From: a virus
DNA: 34,828 nucleotides
Virus record (IMG/VR): IMGVR_UViG_3300003323_000575
Coordinates: 2,235 to 37,062 of that record
Reading direction: 5' to 3' (one strand)
Shown here: one piece after another, positions 8,442 to 16,353 of the stretch
Layout: each line of letters begins with the position of its first letter
How positions within the stretch are numbered: position 1 is the first letter of the stretch
The notes under the pieces: generated by a model
The model's database searches: none
The model's input: only the letters and a program-made list of their open reading frames with translations
Told to the model about the DNA's origin: nothing
Program-made: the position numbers and the translations under genes

Positions 8442-9170
8442 ATGCCACTACTCGCACTTACTGCCGCAACTCGGCAACAGTTCATCGCCTTCGGGCCTTG
8501 TATTATTCGTGGGCTCCACGGTTTTAACAACAAGGCGGATTCCTACATCCAGCTCCACCAGAAGATCCCCGACATCATCGCGACACCGATTACTGACGGC
8601 GACGTACCCATTTTCAAATCCTTATTCTGTCCAAACGGACAGGCTTTTGGTTTCCGTGACGCCTGGTTCGGGGCCGAAGGTACCTTCTTCAACTCTCTTT
8701 GCCTCGGCATTTCCTCCACCGAGCCGAACTACACCGACCCCGGTGCGAACAACGGCCTGGACCTCACCATCGAATACGAAACCGAATACTACCCCAATGG
8801 CAACGAGGTCATCGTCGGGGACCTTTCCTCCGGCCGTTCAAACCTCGTTCTTTGGACGGACAGTGCAGCCAACCAAAACTACCGCTTCCTCCAAGCCACC
8901 TACACCAACAACGGTGGCGCAACCCGCTACCTCATCGGTTCTGCCGACGGCGGTAACACTGCCCTCCCCTGGCTGAACTACGCTGTTGCCGCCGGTGCCA
9001 CCCTCCAGCTCAACGCAGGCCTCTCCCAACAGCAGGTCTACTCCATCGACTCTTCCTTCAACTACCACTGGGGTCTGAAACTCGTCGAATCCACCACCCC
9101 GTTGCTCTCCGGCGCAACCTCCGACAACCTCTCCTACATCAAGGCGTTGTTCCGCTCTAGCCAATACTAA
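8442..9170 (+). CDS. Putative tail or fibre structural protein
   Basis: Function not recognised. Seen: 242 residues, Asn/Thr/Ser/Tyr-rich, with beta-strand-like alternation (LDLTIEYETEYYPNGNEVIV, RSNLVLWTDSAANQNYRFL), no signal peptide and no membrane segment. It begins 18 nt after the adaptor gene and ends 1 nt before the next start, so it is tightly packed in the virion operon. The composition is typical of trimeric or beta-sandwich virion proteins. A minor tail or fibre-anchoring role is inferred from this and from its place just before the LamG protein. Confidence 0.55.
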   Translation: MPLLALTAATRQQFIAFGPCIIRGLHGFNNKADSYIQLHQKIPDIIATPITDGDVPIFKSLFCPNGQAFGFRDAWFGAEGTFFNSLCLGISSTEPNYTDPGANNGLDLTIEYETEYYPNGNEVIVGDLSSGRSNLVLWTDSAANQNYRFLQATYTNNGGATRYLIGSADGGNTALPWLNYAVAAGATLQLNAGLSQQQVYSIDSSFNYHWGLKLVESTTPLLSGATSDNLSYIKALFRSSQY

Positions 9171-9171
9171 A

Positions 9172-9585
9172 ATGAAACGCAAAATCCTTATATTCGCCGG
9201 CGTAGCTCTCGCCGGTCTTGCTCAATTTTTGAGCATGACGCCTTCGCAGGCTCAGGGACCGTATCCAATTTATTATCGGTATCCAACGAATGCGATTACA
9301 GCGCAGACGGTCCTCTGGGAGAAGGCGTATTTTACGAATATGTCGGGGAATTGGACGATCTCTATCGGAGCGCCTGCGTTGGGGTCTTTTCAAACGATTG
9401 TGCTTTTTCTGACGAATTCGTCCAGCACGGATTACAAGATCACCTTTCCGAATGGGGTCTGGGGAACTCCAGGCAGCGGGACGCCGCCGGTTTACTATGC
9501 GACAAACAAAATGGTGACCCGTATCAACATCGAACACTACGGCCAATTAATGACCAATGCGTACAAACTTGATTTTGCTCCTTAG
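9172..9585 (+). CDS. Small secreted protein; signal peptide contains repeat
   Basis: Function unknown. Seen: 137 residues with a Sec signal peptide (MKRK, hydrophobic core, likely cleavage after SQA near residue 28), followed by a compact beta-rich, Cys-free domain (NWTISIGAPALGSFQTIVLF). Copy 2 of the dispersed 25-bp repeat lies in codons about 15-23 and encodes LAQFLSMT at the end of the hydrophobic core, lengthening the signal peptide. The gene starts 1 nt after the previous stop and its last 29 nt overlap the next gene. The neighbouring downstream protein also has a signal peptide, so the two may be exported together. Confidence 0.65.
   Translation: MKRKILIFAGVALAGLAQFLSMTPSQAQGPYPIYYRYPTNAITAQTVLWEKAYFTNMSGNWTISIGAPALGSFQTIVLFLTNSSSTDYKITFPNGVWGTPGSGTPPVYYATNKMVTRINIEHYGQLMTNAYKLDFAP
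9215..9239 (+). repeat. Dispersed 25-bp dyad repeat, copy 2 (in coding sequence)
   Basis: Left flank GTCTT, core GCTCAATTTTTGAGC, right flank ATGAC. The core has one substitution from the others (AAT for AAA). It is translated as LAQFLSMT within the signal peptide of the surrounding gene. Confidence 0.85.
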
Positions 9586-11167
9586 TCTTTGGACGGGTAT
9601 CGCTAGCGCGCAGTTACCGGCACTGCCGATGTTTGTAACGTCTTCGGCCATGACGCCGATGAGCAGCCTTGTAGCTGTTTGGACAATGGACGAAGACGTC
9701 CTAAGCGGAACGCGCGTAGACAGCGTGGGCGGGAACAACCTTACCGATGTCAATAGTAAGGTTGGCTCTGTTCGGGGTTGGGCCGCTGCTGGCGCGGCGA
9801 TGTTTACCAACACTACAGGAGTTATCCTCCGCCACGCTGACAACGCTACGCTTGGCGCAGGACCGGGTGTTTCTTTCACCATCTCGTTCTGGGCGATGGG
9901 ATTGCACGCGAATAGTGGAGGAATTGGAGAGTGGAATCAGTCGTCGACTGTTGACTATTTGTACCACTTTGATTCTGGTATCTTGGAGGTTAGTGACCTC
10001 AGTGACACGCAACAGCTACTTTCACCAACTGTAGCTCCGACTGGTGCAACTACATGGCATCATGTGGTGTTTGGGTTTGATAATAACACCGGTCTATTGT
10101 TCCTCCAGGTCGACGGCGGAACGAGGGATACAAAGTCTATTAGCGGCGTCCGCCGTAGCGGTCAGAACTTCGACGTTGGGTCAATCCCGCTTGCGATGGT
10201 TGACGAGCTGTACCTCTGGAAGCGGGCGTTGACTTCGGCAGAGGTTGTGAGCTTATATAACGGCGGTTATGGCATGGCCTATCCGTTTAACCTTGACAAG
10301 GGAACACAACAAGCGGGTGTCTACGCATGGGCTTGTAAGCATAACAGCGGGACTAAGCCTATTTCGGCAACGACAAACGCGTTAATTACGTTCATCAACT
10401 CCTCCATCGCGGATGGAACTTACGGGAAGTGCACCAACGTTTTTGTCTTCCCTCCTAACGAAAGCCTCATCAACGCAACCACTCCTTTGAAGGCTGGGTT
10501 TATTGTAACCCCCGGCAACGACACCATCGCTCCTCTTGCCGGAGACCCGCCAGTGAATCATAGCTTTGTTGATGCTGATATAAGCGTTAACGGCATCAAA
10601 GGCGATGGGGTTGGTAAATACCTAGAGCTTAACTCGTCGATTTCGTTAGGTTACGCGAATGCCTTATTCCCCACACCGAGCAGTTCCGGCTTTGTCATCT
10701 ACGCCTATACCACGGGTCCTACCGCAGGCTCGGCGGAGTTCGGCCAGGTTAACACCTCCGGCTCGCCGGTTAAAGGGGTGTTCTGGTACGCTAACTCCTT
10801 TGGCTCCTCCTTCGGACAGGTTGCCTGTATTGGCGACAACGGGGCCTCGATGAGTACGAACAGTAACATCAATCCCGGTTACTTCAGTGTCCAACGCGAT
10901 TCAACCACCTCGATCAAGGAGTACTTCGCATCGAGCGGCACCGCGCATCAGGTGCTTTTGGCGAATACAACCTCCAGCACCACTGCACTTCCTGGCGAGA
11001 AGCTCGGTTTAATGGCATGGGATTTCAACAACGGATTTGGTGCTTACGCGACGAATACTATCTCACACCTGTCGATGCAGAGTTCGGTGTTTAGCGCTTC
11101 TGACTCCGCGAATTATTACAATGATGTTCAGACATTACGGACAACCTGGGGAGGGGGGTATCGGTGA
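9557..11167 (+). CDS. LamG-domain secreted/virion adhesin
   Basis: Probable carbohydrate- or receptor-binding protein. Seen: 536 residues; a signal peptide ending ASA near residue 18; then a concanavalin A-like/LamG-type jelly roll (about 35-245) with the usual landmarks SLVAVWTMDED, GVSFTISFWAM, TTWHHVVFGFDNNTGLLFLQ and the terminal VDELYLWKRALTSAEVVSLYNGG; and a second half (about 250-535) with another beta-rich region (SGFVIYAYTTG, GLMAWDFNNGFG) that may be a second jelly roll. It overlaps the preceding gene by 29 nt and the following gene by 4 nt (GTGA). LamG domains occur in phage tail fibres and in secreted bacterial proteins. The signal peptide leaves open whether this protein goes on the virion or on the cell surface. 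Confidence 0.72.
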   Translation: MRTNLILLLSLWTGIASAQLPALPMFVTSSAMTPMSSLVAVWTMDEDVLSGTRVDSVGGNNLTDVNSKVGSVRGWAAAGAAMFTNTTGVILRHADNATLGAGPGVSFTISFWAMGLHANSGGIGEWNQSSTVDYLYHFDSGILEVSDLSDTQQLLSPTVAPTGATTWHHVVFGFDNNTGLLFLQVDGGTRDTKSISGVRRSGQNFDVGSIPLAMVDELYLWKRALTSAEVVSLYNGGYGMAYPFNLDKGTQQAGVYAWACKHNSGTKPISATTNALITFINSSIADGTYGKCTNVFVFPPNESLINATTPLKAGFIVTPGNDTIAPLAGDPPVNHSFVDADISVNGIKGDGVGKYLELNSSISLGYANALFPTPSSSGFVIYAYTTGPTAGSAEFGQVNTSGSPVKGVFWYANSFGSSFGQVACIGDNGASMSTNSNINPGYFSVQRDSTTSIKEYFASSGTAHQVLLANTTSSTTALPGEKLGLMAWDFNNGFGAYATNTISHLSMQSSVFSASDSANYYNDVQTLRTTWGGGYR

Positions 11168-11838
11168 AAGGACGACGTAGGTATTGGAGTGGTGCAAAAC
11201 GACAAGGGTTGTCCCCTAGGCAAGTTGACGTTATGCAATGCCTAGGGTATGGTATGGAAACCGGGGAAATACAAGAAGTTCTCGGTATCGCAGAGAAAAC
11301 CGTGGCCGAGCACCTAGCTAAACTTCAATCTATCTTTAACTGTTCCACACGATACCTGATTCGTATTGCCATGGCGTTTGGAATGGCTCCTCTGTGTGTT
11401 GCACTCCTTGCTGCGGCACAGCCTCCGGTGGTTCCACTAGCTGTGCCTATAGCATCCACCACTACCCTCGCCTGGGATGCTTACACCAACCAACCCATCA
11501 CCGGCTTCCGCCTTTATCAAGGTGTAGCTTCTCGGTCCTATACCAACTCGGTTTTCCTTCCGGTCGGCACCACTGGAACAATCTCCTCCATTCCCGGCAT
11601 TACAAACTTCTTCGCTGTAACCGCTGTTGCCACTAACGGAGAGTCCAAATTCTCCAACGAAGCCGTTTCTATCCCTTCCGTCACTGGCACGAACTTCATC
11701 CACCTCCACGCTTTTGCCGAGATGAAACTCAACGGCCAATGGATTCGGGTAACCAACTACCCTACCGTTACCATCACCAACCCTCTCCCAGCGGTCTACC
11801 GTTCGGGTATCACCATTGTCAATTCCACCACTCCGTAA
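11164..11838 (+). CDS. LuxR-type HTH joined in frame to secreted FnIII-like domain
   Basis: Seen: one 224-codon frame starting at GTG in a GTGA overlap with the LamG gene. Residues about 16-68 match the GerE/LuxR helix-turn-helix pattern (LSPRQVDVMQCLGYG, EIQEVLGIAEKTVAEHLAKL). Immediately after, at Met70 (11371), comes a signal-peptide-like stretch (MAFGMAPLCVALLAAAQPP), then a fibronectin-III-like domain (TTLAWDAY, GFRLYQGVASRSYTN, FFAVTAVATNGESKFSNEA) and a C-terminal beta segment. A DNA-binding domain and an exported domain in one chain make little sense, so two products are likely: a full-length or truncated regulator from 11164 and an exported protein from an internal start at 11371. 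A chance fusion by loss of a stop codon is the alternative. Confidence 0.65.
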   Translation: MKGRRRYWSGAKRQGLSPRQVDVMQCLGYGMETGEIQEVLGIAEKTVAEHLAKLQSIFNCSTRYLIRIAMAFGMAPLCVALLAAAQPPVVPLAVPIASTTTLAWDAYTNQPITGFRLYQGVASRSYTNSVFLPVGTTGTISSIPGITNFFAVTAVATNGESKFSNEAVSIPSVTGTNFIHLHAFAEMKLNGQWIRVTNYPTVTITNPLPAVYRSGITIVNSTTP

Positions 11839-11846
11839 CATGCCTC

Positions 11847-12119
11847 ATGGAAAAATTACTCGAAGCCGCTGTGTCTCAATCTCCGTCATTAGTTGTTCTC
11901 GTAGTTGTTGTTTGGATGTTCTTGAAGCACGTCCGAGAACAGCGGGAGGGATTTAACCGCGAAATGCGACTTCTCCATGAGGACCATTTGGATGCAAGGG
12001 AACAAACTCGGAAGGCTTTGTCCGAGCAAACTACTGCCTCGCAAGAGCTGGTAAAGGTATTAGCTAGTTTTGCCGAGGCGATTAAACGATACGAAAGAAA
12101 CCATGATAGCCGTTCCTAA
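11847..12119 (+). CDS. Small membrane protein with coiled coil, possible lysis protein
   Basis: Seen: 90 residues; one strongly hydrophobic segment at about 13-26 (PSLVVLVVVVWMFL), then a long charged helix/coiled coil (HVREQREGFNREMRLL … VKVLASFAEAIKRYER). The ATG at 11847 was chosen because the upstream in-frame extension overlaps the previous gene in another frame and is His/Pro-rich and unlike a protein N-terminus. One transmembrane helix plus a coil resembles i-spanins or small single-span holin-associated proteins. It opens a cluster of five small genes, four of them with hydrophobic segments and most overlapping or abutting, where a lysis cassette would be expected. The specific role is not proven. 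Confidence 0.6.
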   Translation: MEKLLEAAVSQSPSLVVLVVVVWMFLKHVREQREGFNREMRLLHEDHLDAREQTRKALSEQTTASQELVKVLASFAEAIKRYERNHDSRS

Positions 12120-12363
12120 AACCTATGGCCAGTGGGCAAAAACCCTGGTGGCCACTATTATAACGAGTGCTGCTAATGCGGCACTAGCGTCGCTGGGCAT
12201 TACTGGTGCCAATCTAATGGGCATCAAGGTTCCAGCGTTGGATTTCCGACAAGTCGGAGCAATAATGTTGTCAGGCGGCTTTGTCGGAGCGTTGGCATAC
12301 CTGGCAAAAAACCCCGTACCTACGAATGGAGACATTACAGACAATGAAACAAAAACTCCTTAG
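12103..12363 (+). CDS. Putative holin, two membrane segments
   Basis: Seen: 86 residues with two hydrophobic helices, about 12-30 (LVATIITSAANAALASLGI) and about 52-68 (VGAIMLSGGFVGALAYL), joined by a short loop and ending in a polar, charged tail (NGDITDNETKTP). Size and topology fit small phage holins that permeabilise the inner membrane. The start at 12103 is preferred over an upstream in-frame ATG at 12070 because it minimises overlap with the previous gene (17 nt instead of 50). It overlaps the following lipoprotein gene by 20 nt. No endolysin is adjacent, so the holin assignment relies on topology and context only. Confidence 0.5.
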   Translation: MIAVPKTYGQWAKTLVATIITSAANAALASLGITGANLMGIKVPALDFRQVGAIMLSGGFVGALAYLAKNPVPTNGDITDNETKTP

Positions 12364-12673
12364 CATCTTTGCTGTGGCGGCGATTTTCGTCGCCTGCACC
12401 ACTTCACAGCAACGGAAGACGTACAACTCCATCGCAACCGTCCAGGCTACCGCCCAGGCTGCGGTGGATGGTTACTACCTCCTCGTCATCCAACACAAAC
12501 TCCCCACGAACAATGTTCCCCAGGTTTCACACGCGTTTAACGCCTTTCAAGACTCTGTGCTTCTTGCGACGCAAGTGGCCGAGAACAACACTAACGCCCT
12601 GGCTCCGGGTAACCTTATCCTCGAATCCCAGTCTCTCTTCAACCTCATCAACACCATCGAAGGGAAACACTAA
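12344..12673 (+). CDS. Putative lipoprotein
   Basis: Seen: 109 residues starting MKQKLL, a hydrophobic core and IFVAC-TTS, a near-lipobox with Cys at residue 18, followed by a helical, Ala/Gln-rich chain (TVQATAQAAVDGYYLLVIQH). The ATG at 12344 gives a canonical n-region; a longer frame from 12281 would bury the signal. It is embedded in the membrane-protein cluster. Small phage lipoproteins are commonly o-spanins or superinfection-exclusion factors. With a coiled-coil membrane protein two genes upstream, a spanin pair is possible, but the expected Pro-rich o-spanin character is absent. The position -3 Phe makes the lipobox atypical. Confidence 0.55.
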   Translation: MKQKLLSIFAVAAIFVACTTSQQRKTYNSIATVQATAQAAVDGYYLLVIQHKLPTNNVPQVSHAFNAFQDSVLLATQVAENNTNALAPGNLILESQSLFNLINTIEGKH

Positions 12674-12674
12674 C

Positions 12675-12905
12675 ATGAATTGGGCTGATCTTTCAAAACT
12701 AATCATCCTCCTCGGTCTCCCCGCCGCTGAATACATCCTGAATAAGTGGGAGTCAGGCGGTGCACCCACCGCGACTGAGTTTGCTGAGCTCAAGGGGTTA
12801 GCGAAGCAACACGGTGAGGACCGTATGAAAGCCATGTTGACGGCGGCGGGGATTCCCTTGGAGAGTGAGGAGGCGGAGAAACTCATCGCCCTAGCGAAGG
12901 GGTAA
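12675..12905 (+). CDS. Small protein of the lysis/membrane cluster
   Basis: Unknown function. Seen: 76 residues beginning 1 nt after the lipoprotein stop; a moderately hydrophobic N-terminal helix (LSKLIILLGLPAAEYIL, about residues 5-21), then an amphipathic Glu/Lys/Ala-rich helical tail with two similar helices (ATEFAELKGLAKQHG, SEEAEKLIALAKG). It may be peripheral to the membrane. The reading frame is tightly packed between neighbours, which supports it being real. Confidence 0.55.
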   Translation: MNWADLSKLIILLGLPAAEYILNKWESGGAPTATEFAELKGLAKQHGEDRMKAMLTAAGIPLESEEAEKLIALAKG

Positions 12906-12907
12906 AC

Positions 12908-13120
12908 ATGGAAGCTTCGAGTCCAAGCGAACAAAGGTTCACCGGGTCTTGCCGCCCTGGGAGGGTGGAGAGGGGGATTGCGTGGTTTACGGAGCATATC
13001 CTGGACAAGCACCCGCTGATTGATTGGGCGTTTATTGCGTTTTTGTGGATCCTCGGGGCGGTGGTGCTTTTAGTGTTCATTATTCCGGTCCTCATCATTG
13101 CGTTCCTAACCCGGCATTAA
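12908..13120 (+). CDS. Small single-span membrane protein
   Basis: Unknown function. Seen: 70 residues starting 2 nt after the previous stop; a polar N-terminal half, then one long hydrophobic segment near the C-terminus (about residues 42-67, LWILGAVVLLVFIIPVLIIA) ending LTRH. The topology is like a tail-anchored or pinholin-sized protein. It closes the cluster of small genes before the nozzle genes. Confidence 0.5.
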   Translation: MEASSPSEQRFTGSCRPGRVERGIAWFTEHILDKHPLIDWAFIAFLWILGAVVLLVFIIPVLIIAFLTRH

Positions 13121-13124
13121 AACT

Positions 13125-14519
13125 ATGGCGGATAAAACACTAACCATCGCCTCGTTTAAATACGGCCTCGACACCCGGCGTGCTGCAATGGCGGCATTGC
13201 CGGGGACGTTGCAGACGGCGCAGAATGTAGCGGTTAATAGCGGGGCTGAGTTGATTAAACGCAAGGCCTTTGTAAAGGACGCAAACCTATTCCCGACGAA
13301 TACATTTGGCTTCCAGGATACCGATTCTGGCCCTATGGTGTTTGGTAGTGATGCAGCGCCCAATGCAGCATTACCAACGGGAGTGGTTTATCAGAGGTTG
13401 CAAAGCCCTTACGGTGGGACGATGTCGGGGGTGGTGTTCTCGACGTCCTTCCTAGGGAAAGCGTTTGTTATTGCGACGTACGCTACCGGCGATGCTTATG
13501 TGTTTTATGACGGGGCGATTGTCCCACAGATAACAGACGGGAAGGTGGGAATTTCGTCCATTGCGGTGCTGTCCACCATTCTCGCTGCGGCGGTGAATCG
13601 GATACCTGGATGGCTCGCCCATGCGAATGTTACTGGAAATCAGAAATACACCGCTCCACCGGATACTCCATCGGTTGGATATCGGGAGACTGCGCTTCAG
13701 GGGAGTACGCTGATTATGTCTCCGGTAGGGGTGCATTTTACCCCGGTGATTGTTAACAACAACAGCGCAGCCGGGTTGCTGGGAGTGAGGCTGATTGACC
13801 AGAATTATCCGGGTGTTCCCGCTTCTTCTGCGAATTCGGTGTTTACTATTAATGCTGGAACTGCTGGAACATTGGACGTCCAGGCTCCGTTAGCCTCGGA
13901 TGGGAGTAATATCCAGAGTATCACCAACGGCCCGGTTACGCTGAGCCTGGGAACAACGCTGCCTACATTCGCTCTCCAGGTTGCATACGCTATTAATAAC
14001 TACAGCTATGTTACAGGGTACACCGCCGTAGCTGGCGCGCAGACGGTAACAGTATATGCTCCACCGGAGTTCGGGGCTGTGTTTAATACTCCACCTTCCG
14101 CGGTAACGTTGGATGTTATTACAACCGGAGACGTTACCACGAACGGAACCGGCACAGCTGGCCTGCAATTCACGGTCACTCTCACACCACCAAACCTCGC
14201 TGTTGTTGTCCAACGTAGTGGAACTACCGGCGGTTCTTCCCTTGTCCAAGGTAGCATCGCTTGCTCCGCCGTTGGAAACAACGGTTCCGTTACGTATACC
14301 TGGACGCTCGACCACATCGTTACCGAACCAAACGGTCCAATAGCCTGGGGAACGAATGGAAACCTTGGAGTTGTGCCTGCCGTGGGTCCAACCTGCTCCT
14401 TCGCTGCGGCACTCTTTCCCGGCCAAAACGCCCAAGCGTATTTCAACCTCAAAGCGCAGGACGCTACGACTACCATCAACCGCTCTGTCTTCGTCAACCT
14501 TGCCTGCAATAAAGTTTAA
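13125..14519 (+). CDS. Tail nozzle-type protein, N-terminal part
   Basis: Probably part of the tail nozzle (T7 gp12 / tail tubular B type). Seen: 464 residues starting with the characteristic nozzle opening (TIASFKYGLDTRRAAM, then ALPGTLQTAQNVAVNSGAEL and KRKAFVKD), a beta-rich body, several Thr/Val-rich strands, and a C-terminal Ig/PKD-like segment (VQGSIACSAVGNNGSVTYTW … RSVFVNLAC, about 370-462). It is followed after only 2 nt by a second protein that carries the propeller-like half. Together they would be 942 residues; T7 gp12 is 794. The Ig-like tail may be an added domain. The start lies 4 nt after the previous stop. Confidence 0.6.
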   Translation: MADKTLTIASFKYGLDTRRAAMAALPGTLQTAQNVAVNSGAELIKRKAFVKDANLFPTNTFGFQDTDSGPMVFGSDAAPNAALPTGVVYQRLQSPYGGTMSGVVFSTSFLGKAFVIATYATGDAYVFYDGAIVPQITDGKVGISSIAVLSTILAAAVNRIPGWLAHANVTGNQKYTAPPDTPSVGYRETALQGSTLIMSPVGVHFTPVIVNNNSAAGLLGVRLIDQNYPGVPASSANSVFTINAGTAGTLDVQAPLASDGSNIQSITNGPVTLSLGTTLPTFALQVAYAINNYSYVTGYTAVAGAQTVTVYAPPEFGAVFNTPPSAVTLDVITTGDVTTNGTGTAGLQFTVTLTPPNLAVVVQRSGTTGGSSLVQGSIACSAVGNNGSVTYTWTLDHIVTEPNGPIAWGTNGNLGVVPAVGPTCSFAAALFPGQNAQAYFNLKAQDATTTINRSVFVNLACNKV

Positions 14520-14521
14520 TC

Positions 14522-15958
14522 ATGCCTACATCTCACTACGGCTTTACTGGTGGAGTTGACGCGATTCAGGGATATGGGGACCGCTGGCAGGTAACCTTCG
14601 GCGGGACCTGGGTTGCCTTTCATGACAAATGGGGATTAGTCCTCACCTCCTCCGTCGGAGATTATGACGTTGGCGCGATTAACTTCTACAACGCCTCTGC
14701 CGTTCCAATCTTCGCCTTTCCGTTCAAGGACCGCGTTTATGTTTCCGGCACAACCCAATTTAATTTCTCCGACAACGGCGACCCTACCGGCTGGGAGGTT
14801 CAAAACTCCGGAGCCGGAGAAATCGACTACCTCTCCTCCTTTGGCGGGAACGATGCAGTTTATTCCATGTCCCAGCTCCAGGGACGGCTTGTGGTAGTAG
14901 CCCGGCAGAGTGTTCAAATCTGGAACGTGGATGCTGACCCATCCAACTTCTCACTTATCCAAGAAATCGACAACATCGGCTGCACTTCTCCTCTCGGTGT
15001 GCGAAACATGGGGGATATGGACTGTATCCTCCTCGATTCCACCGGGTGGAGAAGTCTCCGAACCATGGAGGTCACCCTAAATGCTTACGTTGATGATATT
15101 GGTACTCCTGTTGATTCTCTTGTTAAGGCCGACATTGCTGCGGTAGGGCTTGATAGAGCGGTTACCATCGTTGACCCCAGCACCCGCAATTTCTGGGGTT
15201 ACATTAACGGCCATATCTACGTCTTCTCCCGCTACCCCTCATCCGAAGTTCAAGCCTGGACCCAATACCTTCCAACCTATGAATCCTTATCCTCCGTACC
15301 TCCCAATTCCCCAACATACAATTCCGGTAAGCTTCTCTCCATCACCGTTACCGATGGCTCCTTCTACAAATGGACCCCTGGAGCAAATGAGGTCTCGATT
15401 ACGGATGGAGTCACAACTCTTACAGCTGCTGGACGTATTAAGGCAAGCGGAACTACTCTTGCAGTTACTGGGACCGCGATTGGGGTCCTTTACACTGGGA
15501 CACTTGAGCTTATTACGACAACAACTTTCGAGCCTACAAAGTTTATCGTCTACAATGGTAGCATTCTTGGACGGTGTTCAGGAAGGGAAATGGTTACCTA
15601 CGGAGGAAGCACTGGCGAGGTTTATGACGGGTGCCCGGTGTCAGTTATCACCCCCTGGCTTGACGATAAAGCCCCAAAGCGACAAAAGCTCGGACAATCG
15701 TTCGATGCTGCCTGTGCCGGAGGTTGGATATTCTCTCTCGGCTATGACCCAGCAAGCGGAACAGTCGAAATTGGACGTCAGATAACTGCTCCAACCGGAA
15801 GCGAGGATCAGGATTCAACATTCGACTACCTCCGACAAGGGCTGAGTCAAACCGGCACACACTTCCGCATCGTAGCTGCTACAGACCAAACCTGGGACGA
15901 TGCGGCGACACTTTCCGAACTACAAATCCACTACAACCTCGGTAACCTCCAAGGTTAG
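14522..15958 (+). CDS. Tail nozzle-type protein, beta-propeller part
   Basis: Probably the propeller-like part of the tail nozzle or a P22 gp10-like stabilisation protein. Seen: 478 residues (P22 gp10 is 472), with propeller-like blades: FPFKDRVYVSGTTQFNFSDN, MSQLQGRLVVVARQSVQIWN with VDADPSNFSLIQEIDNIGC, and GDMDCILLDSTGWRSLR, a pattern common to nozzle proteins; then a C-terminal region with ITPWLDDKAPKRQKLGQSFD and a final beta-sandwich. It starts 2 nt after the preceding nozzle-like gene, with which it likely assembles. Whether the two are halves of one ancestral protein is inference. Confidence 0.65.
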   Translation: MPTSHYGFTGGVDAIQGYGDRWQVTFGGTWVAFHDKWGLVLTSSVGDYDVGAINFYNASAVPIFAFPFKDRVYVSGTTQFNFSDNGDPTGWEVQNSGAGEIDYLSSFGGNDAVYSMSQLQGRLVVVARQSVQIWNVDADPSNFSLIQEIDNIGCTSPLGVRNMGDMDCILLDSTGWRSLRTMEVTLNAYVDDIGTPVDSLVKADIAAVGLDRAVTIVDPSTRNFWGYINGHIYVFSRYPSSEVQAWTQYLPTYESLSSVPPNSPTYNSGKLLSITVTDGSFYKWTPGANEVSITDGVTTLTAAGRIKASGTTLAVTGTAIGVLYTGTLELITTTTFEPTKFIVYNGSILGRCSGREMVTYGGSTGEVYDGCPVSVITPWLDDKAPKRQKLGQSFDAACAGGWIFSLGYDPASGTVEIGRQITAPTGSEDQDSTFDYLRQGLSQTGTHFRIVAATDQTWDDAATLSELQIHYNLGNLQG

Positions 15959-15974
15959 CCAATACTATCCCACC

Positions 15975-16346
15975 ATGCACTCATTCATCTGGTTATCACC
16001 AATCAAGAACACCCATGACCAAATTGAACTCATCCAAAAGGCGAAGGCGGAGAACCACGGCGTTTTCCTTCCGACCCATATTATTGAACAAGGTTCAGGA
16101 GGGAATATGGCGGGATATTTCTCTGTCGGTACACCGGGCTTTCCTGTCGTACAGTCATGGCTGGCCGAATGCCTACAACCCAGGGAATCCTTTTCTCTCG
16201 TGAACATGGTGGAGAACCTCGTTCATTGTAACGGTGCGGCGGGCATCTGCCTCGCGGTGCCGAAAACCTCGCCATTCCACCCACTGATGGAGAGTATGGG
16301 GTATAAGAATGGCGGGAATTACGATTTCTTCGTCAAAAAGTTTTAA
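15975..16346 (+). CDS. Small virion-operon protein, possibly GNAT-like
   Basis: Seen: 123 residues, soluble. The C-terminal half (SPFHPLMESMGYKNGGNYDFFVKKF) resembles the last strand and helix of GNAT acetyltransferases, where a conserved GF/GY precedes the last strands. The N-terminal part shows HDQIELIQKAKAENHGVFLP and a possible beta strand AGYFSVGTPGFPVVQSWLA. The classical acetyl-CoA loop (Q/RxxGxG/A) is not visible, so catalysis is doubtful. Small GNAT-like proteins of unknown role occur beside internal virion genes in podoviruses, which fits the location before the ejection-protein genes. The start at 15975 avoids a long overlap with the nozzle gene. Confidence 0.45.
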   Translation: MHSFIWLSPIKNTHDQIELIQKAKAENHGVFLPTHIIEQGSGGNMAGYFSVGTPGFPVVQSWLAECLQPRESFSLVNMVENLVHCNGAAGICLAVPKTSPFHPLMESMGYKNGGNYDFFVKKF

Positions 16347-16353
16347 CATCATT

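Noticed and set aside
12281-12673. Longer start for the lipoprotein gene
   Set aside because: The extension overlaps the holin-like gene by 83 nt and hides the signal peptide behind a charged leader.
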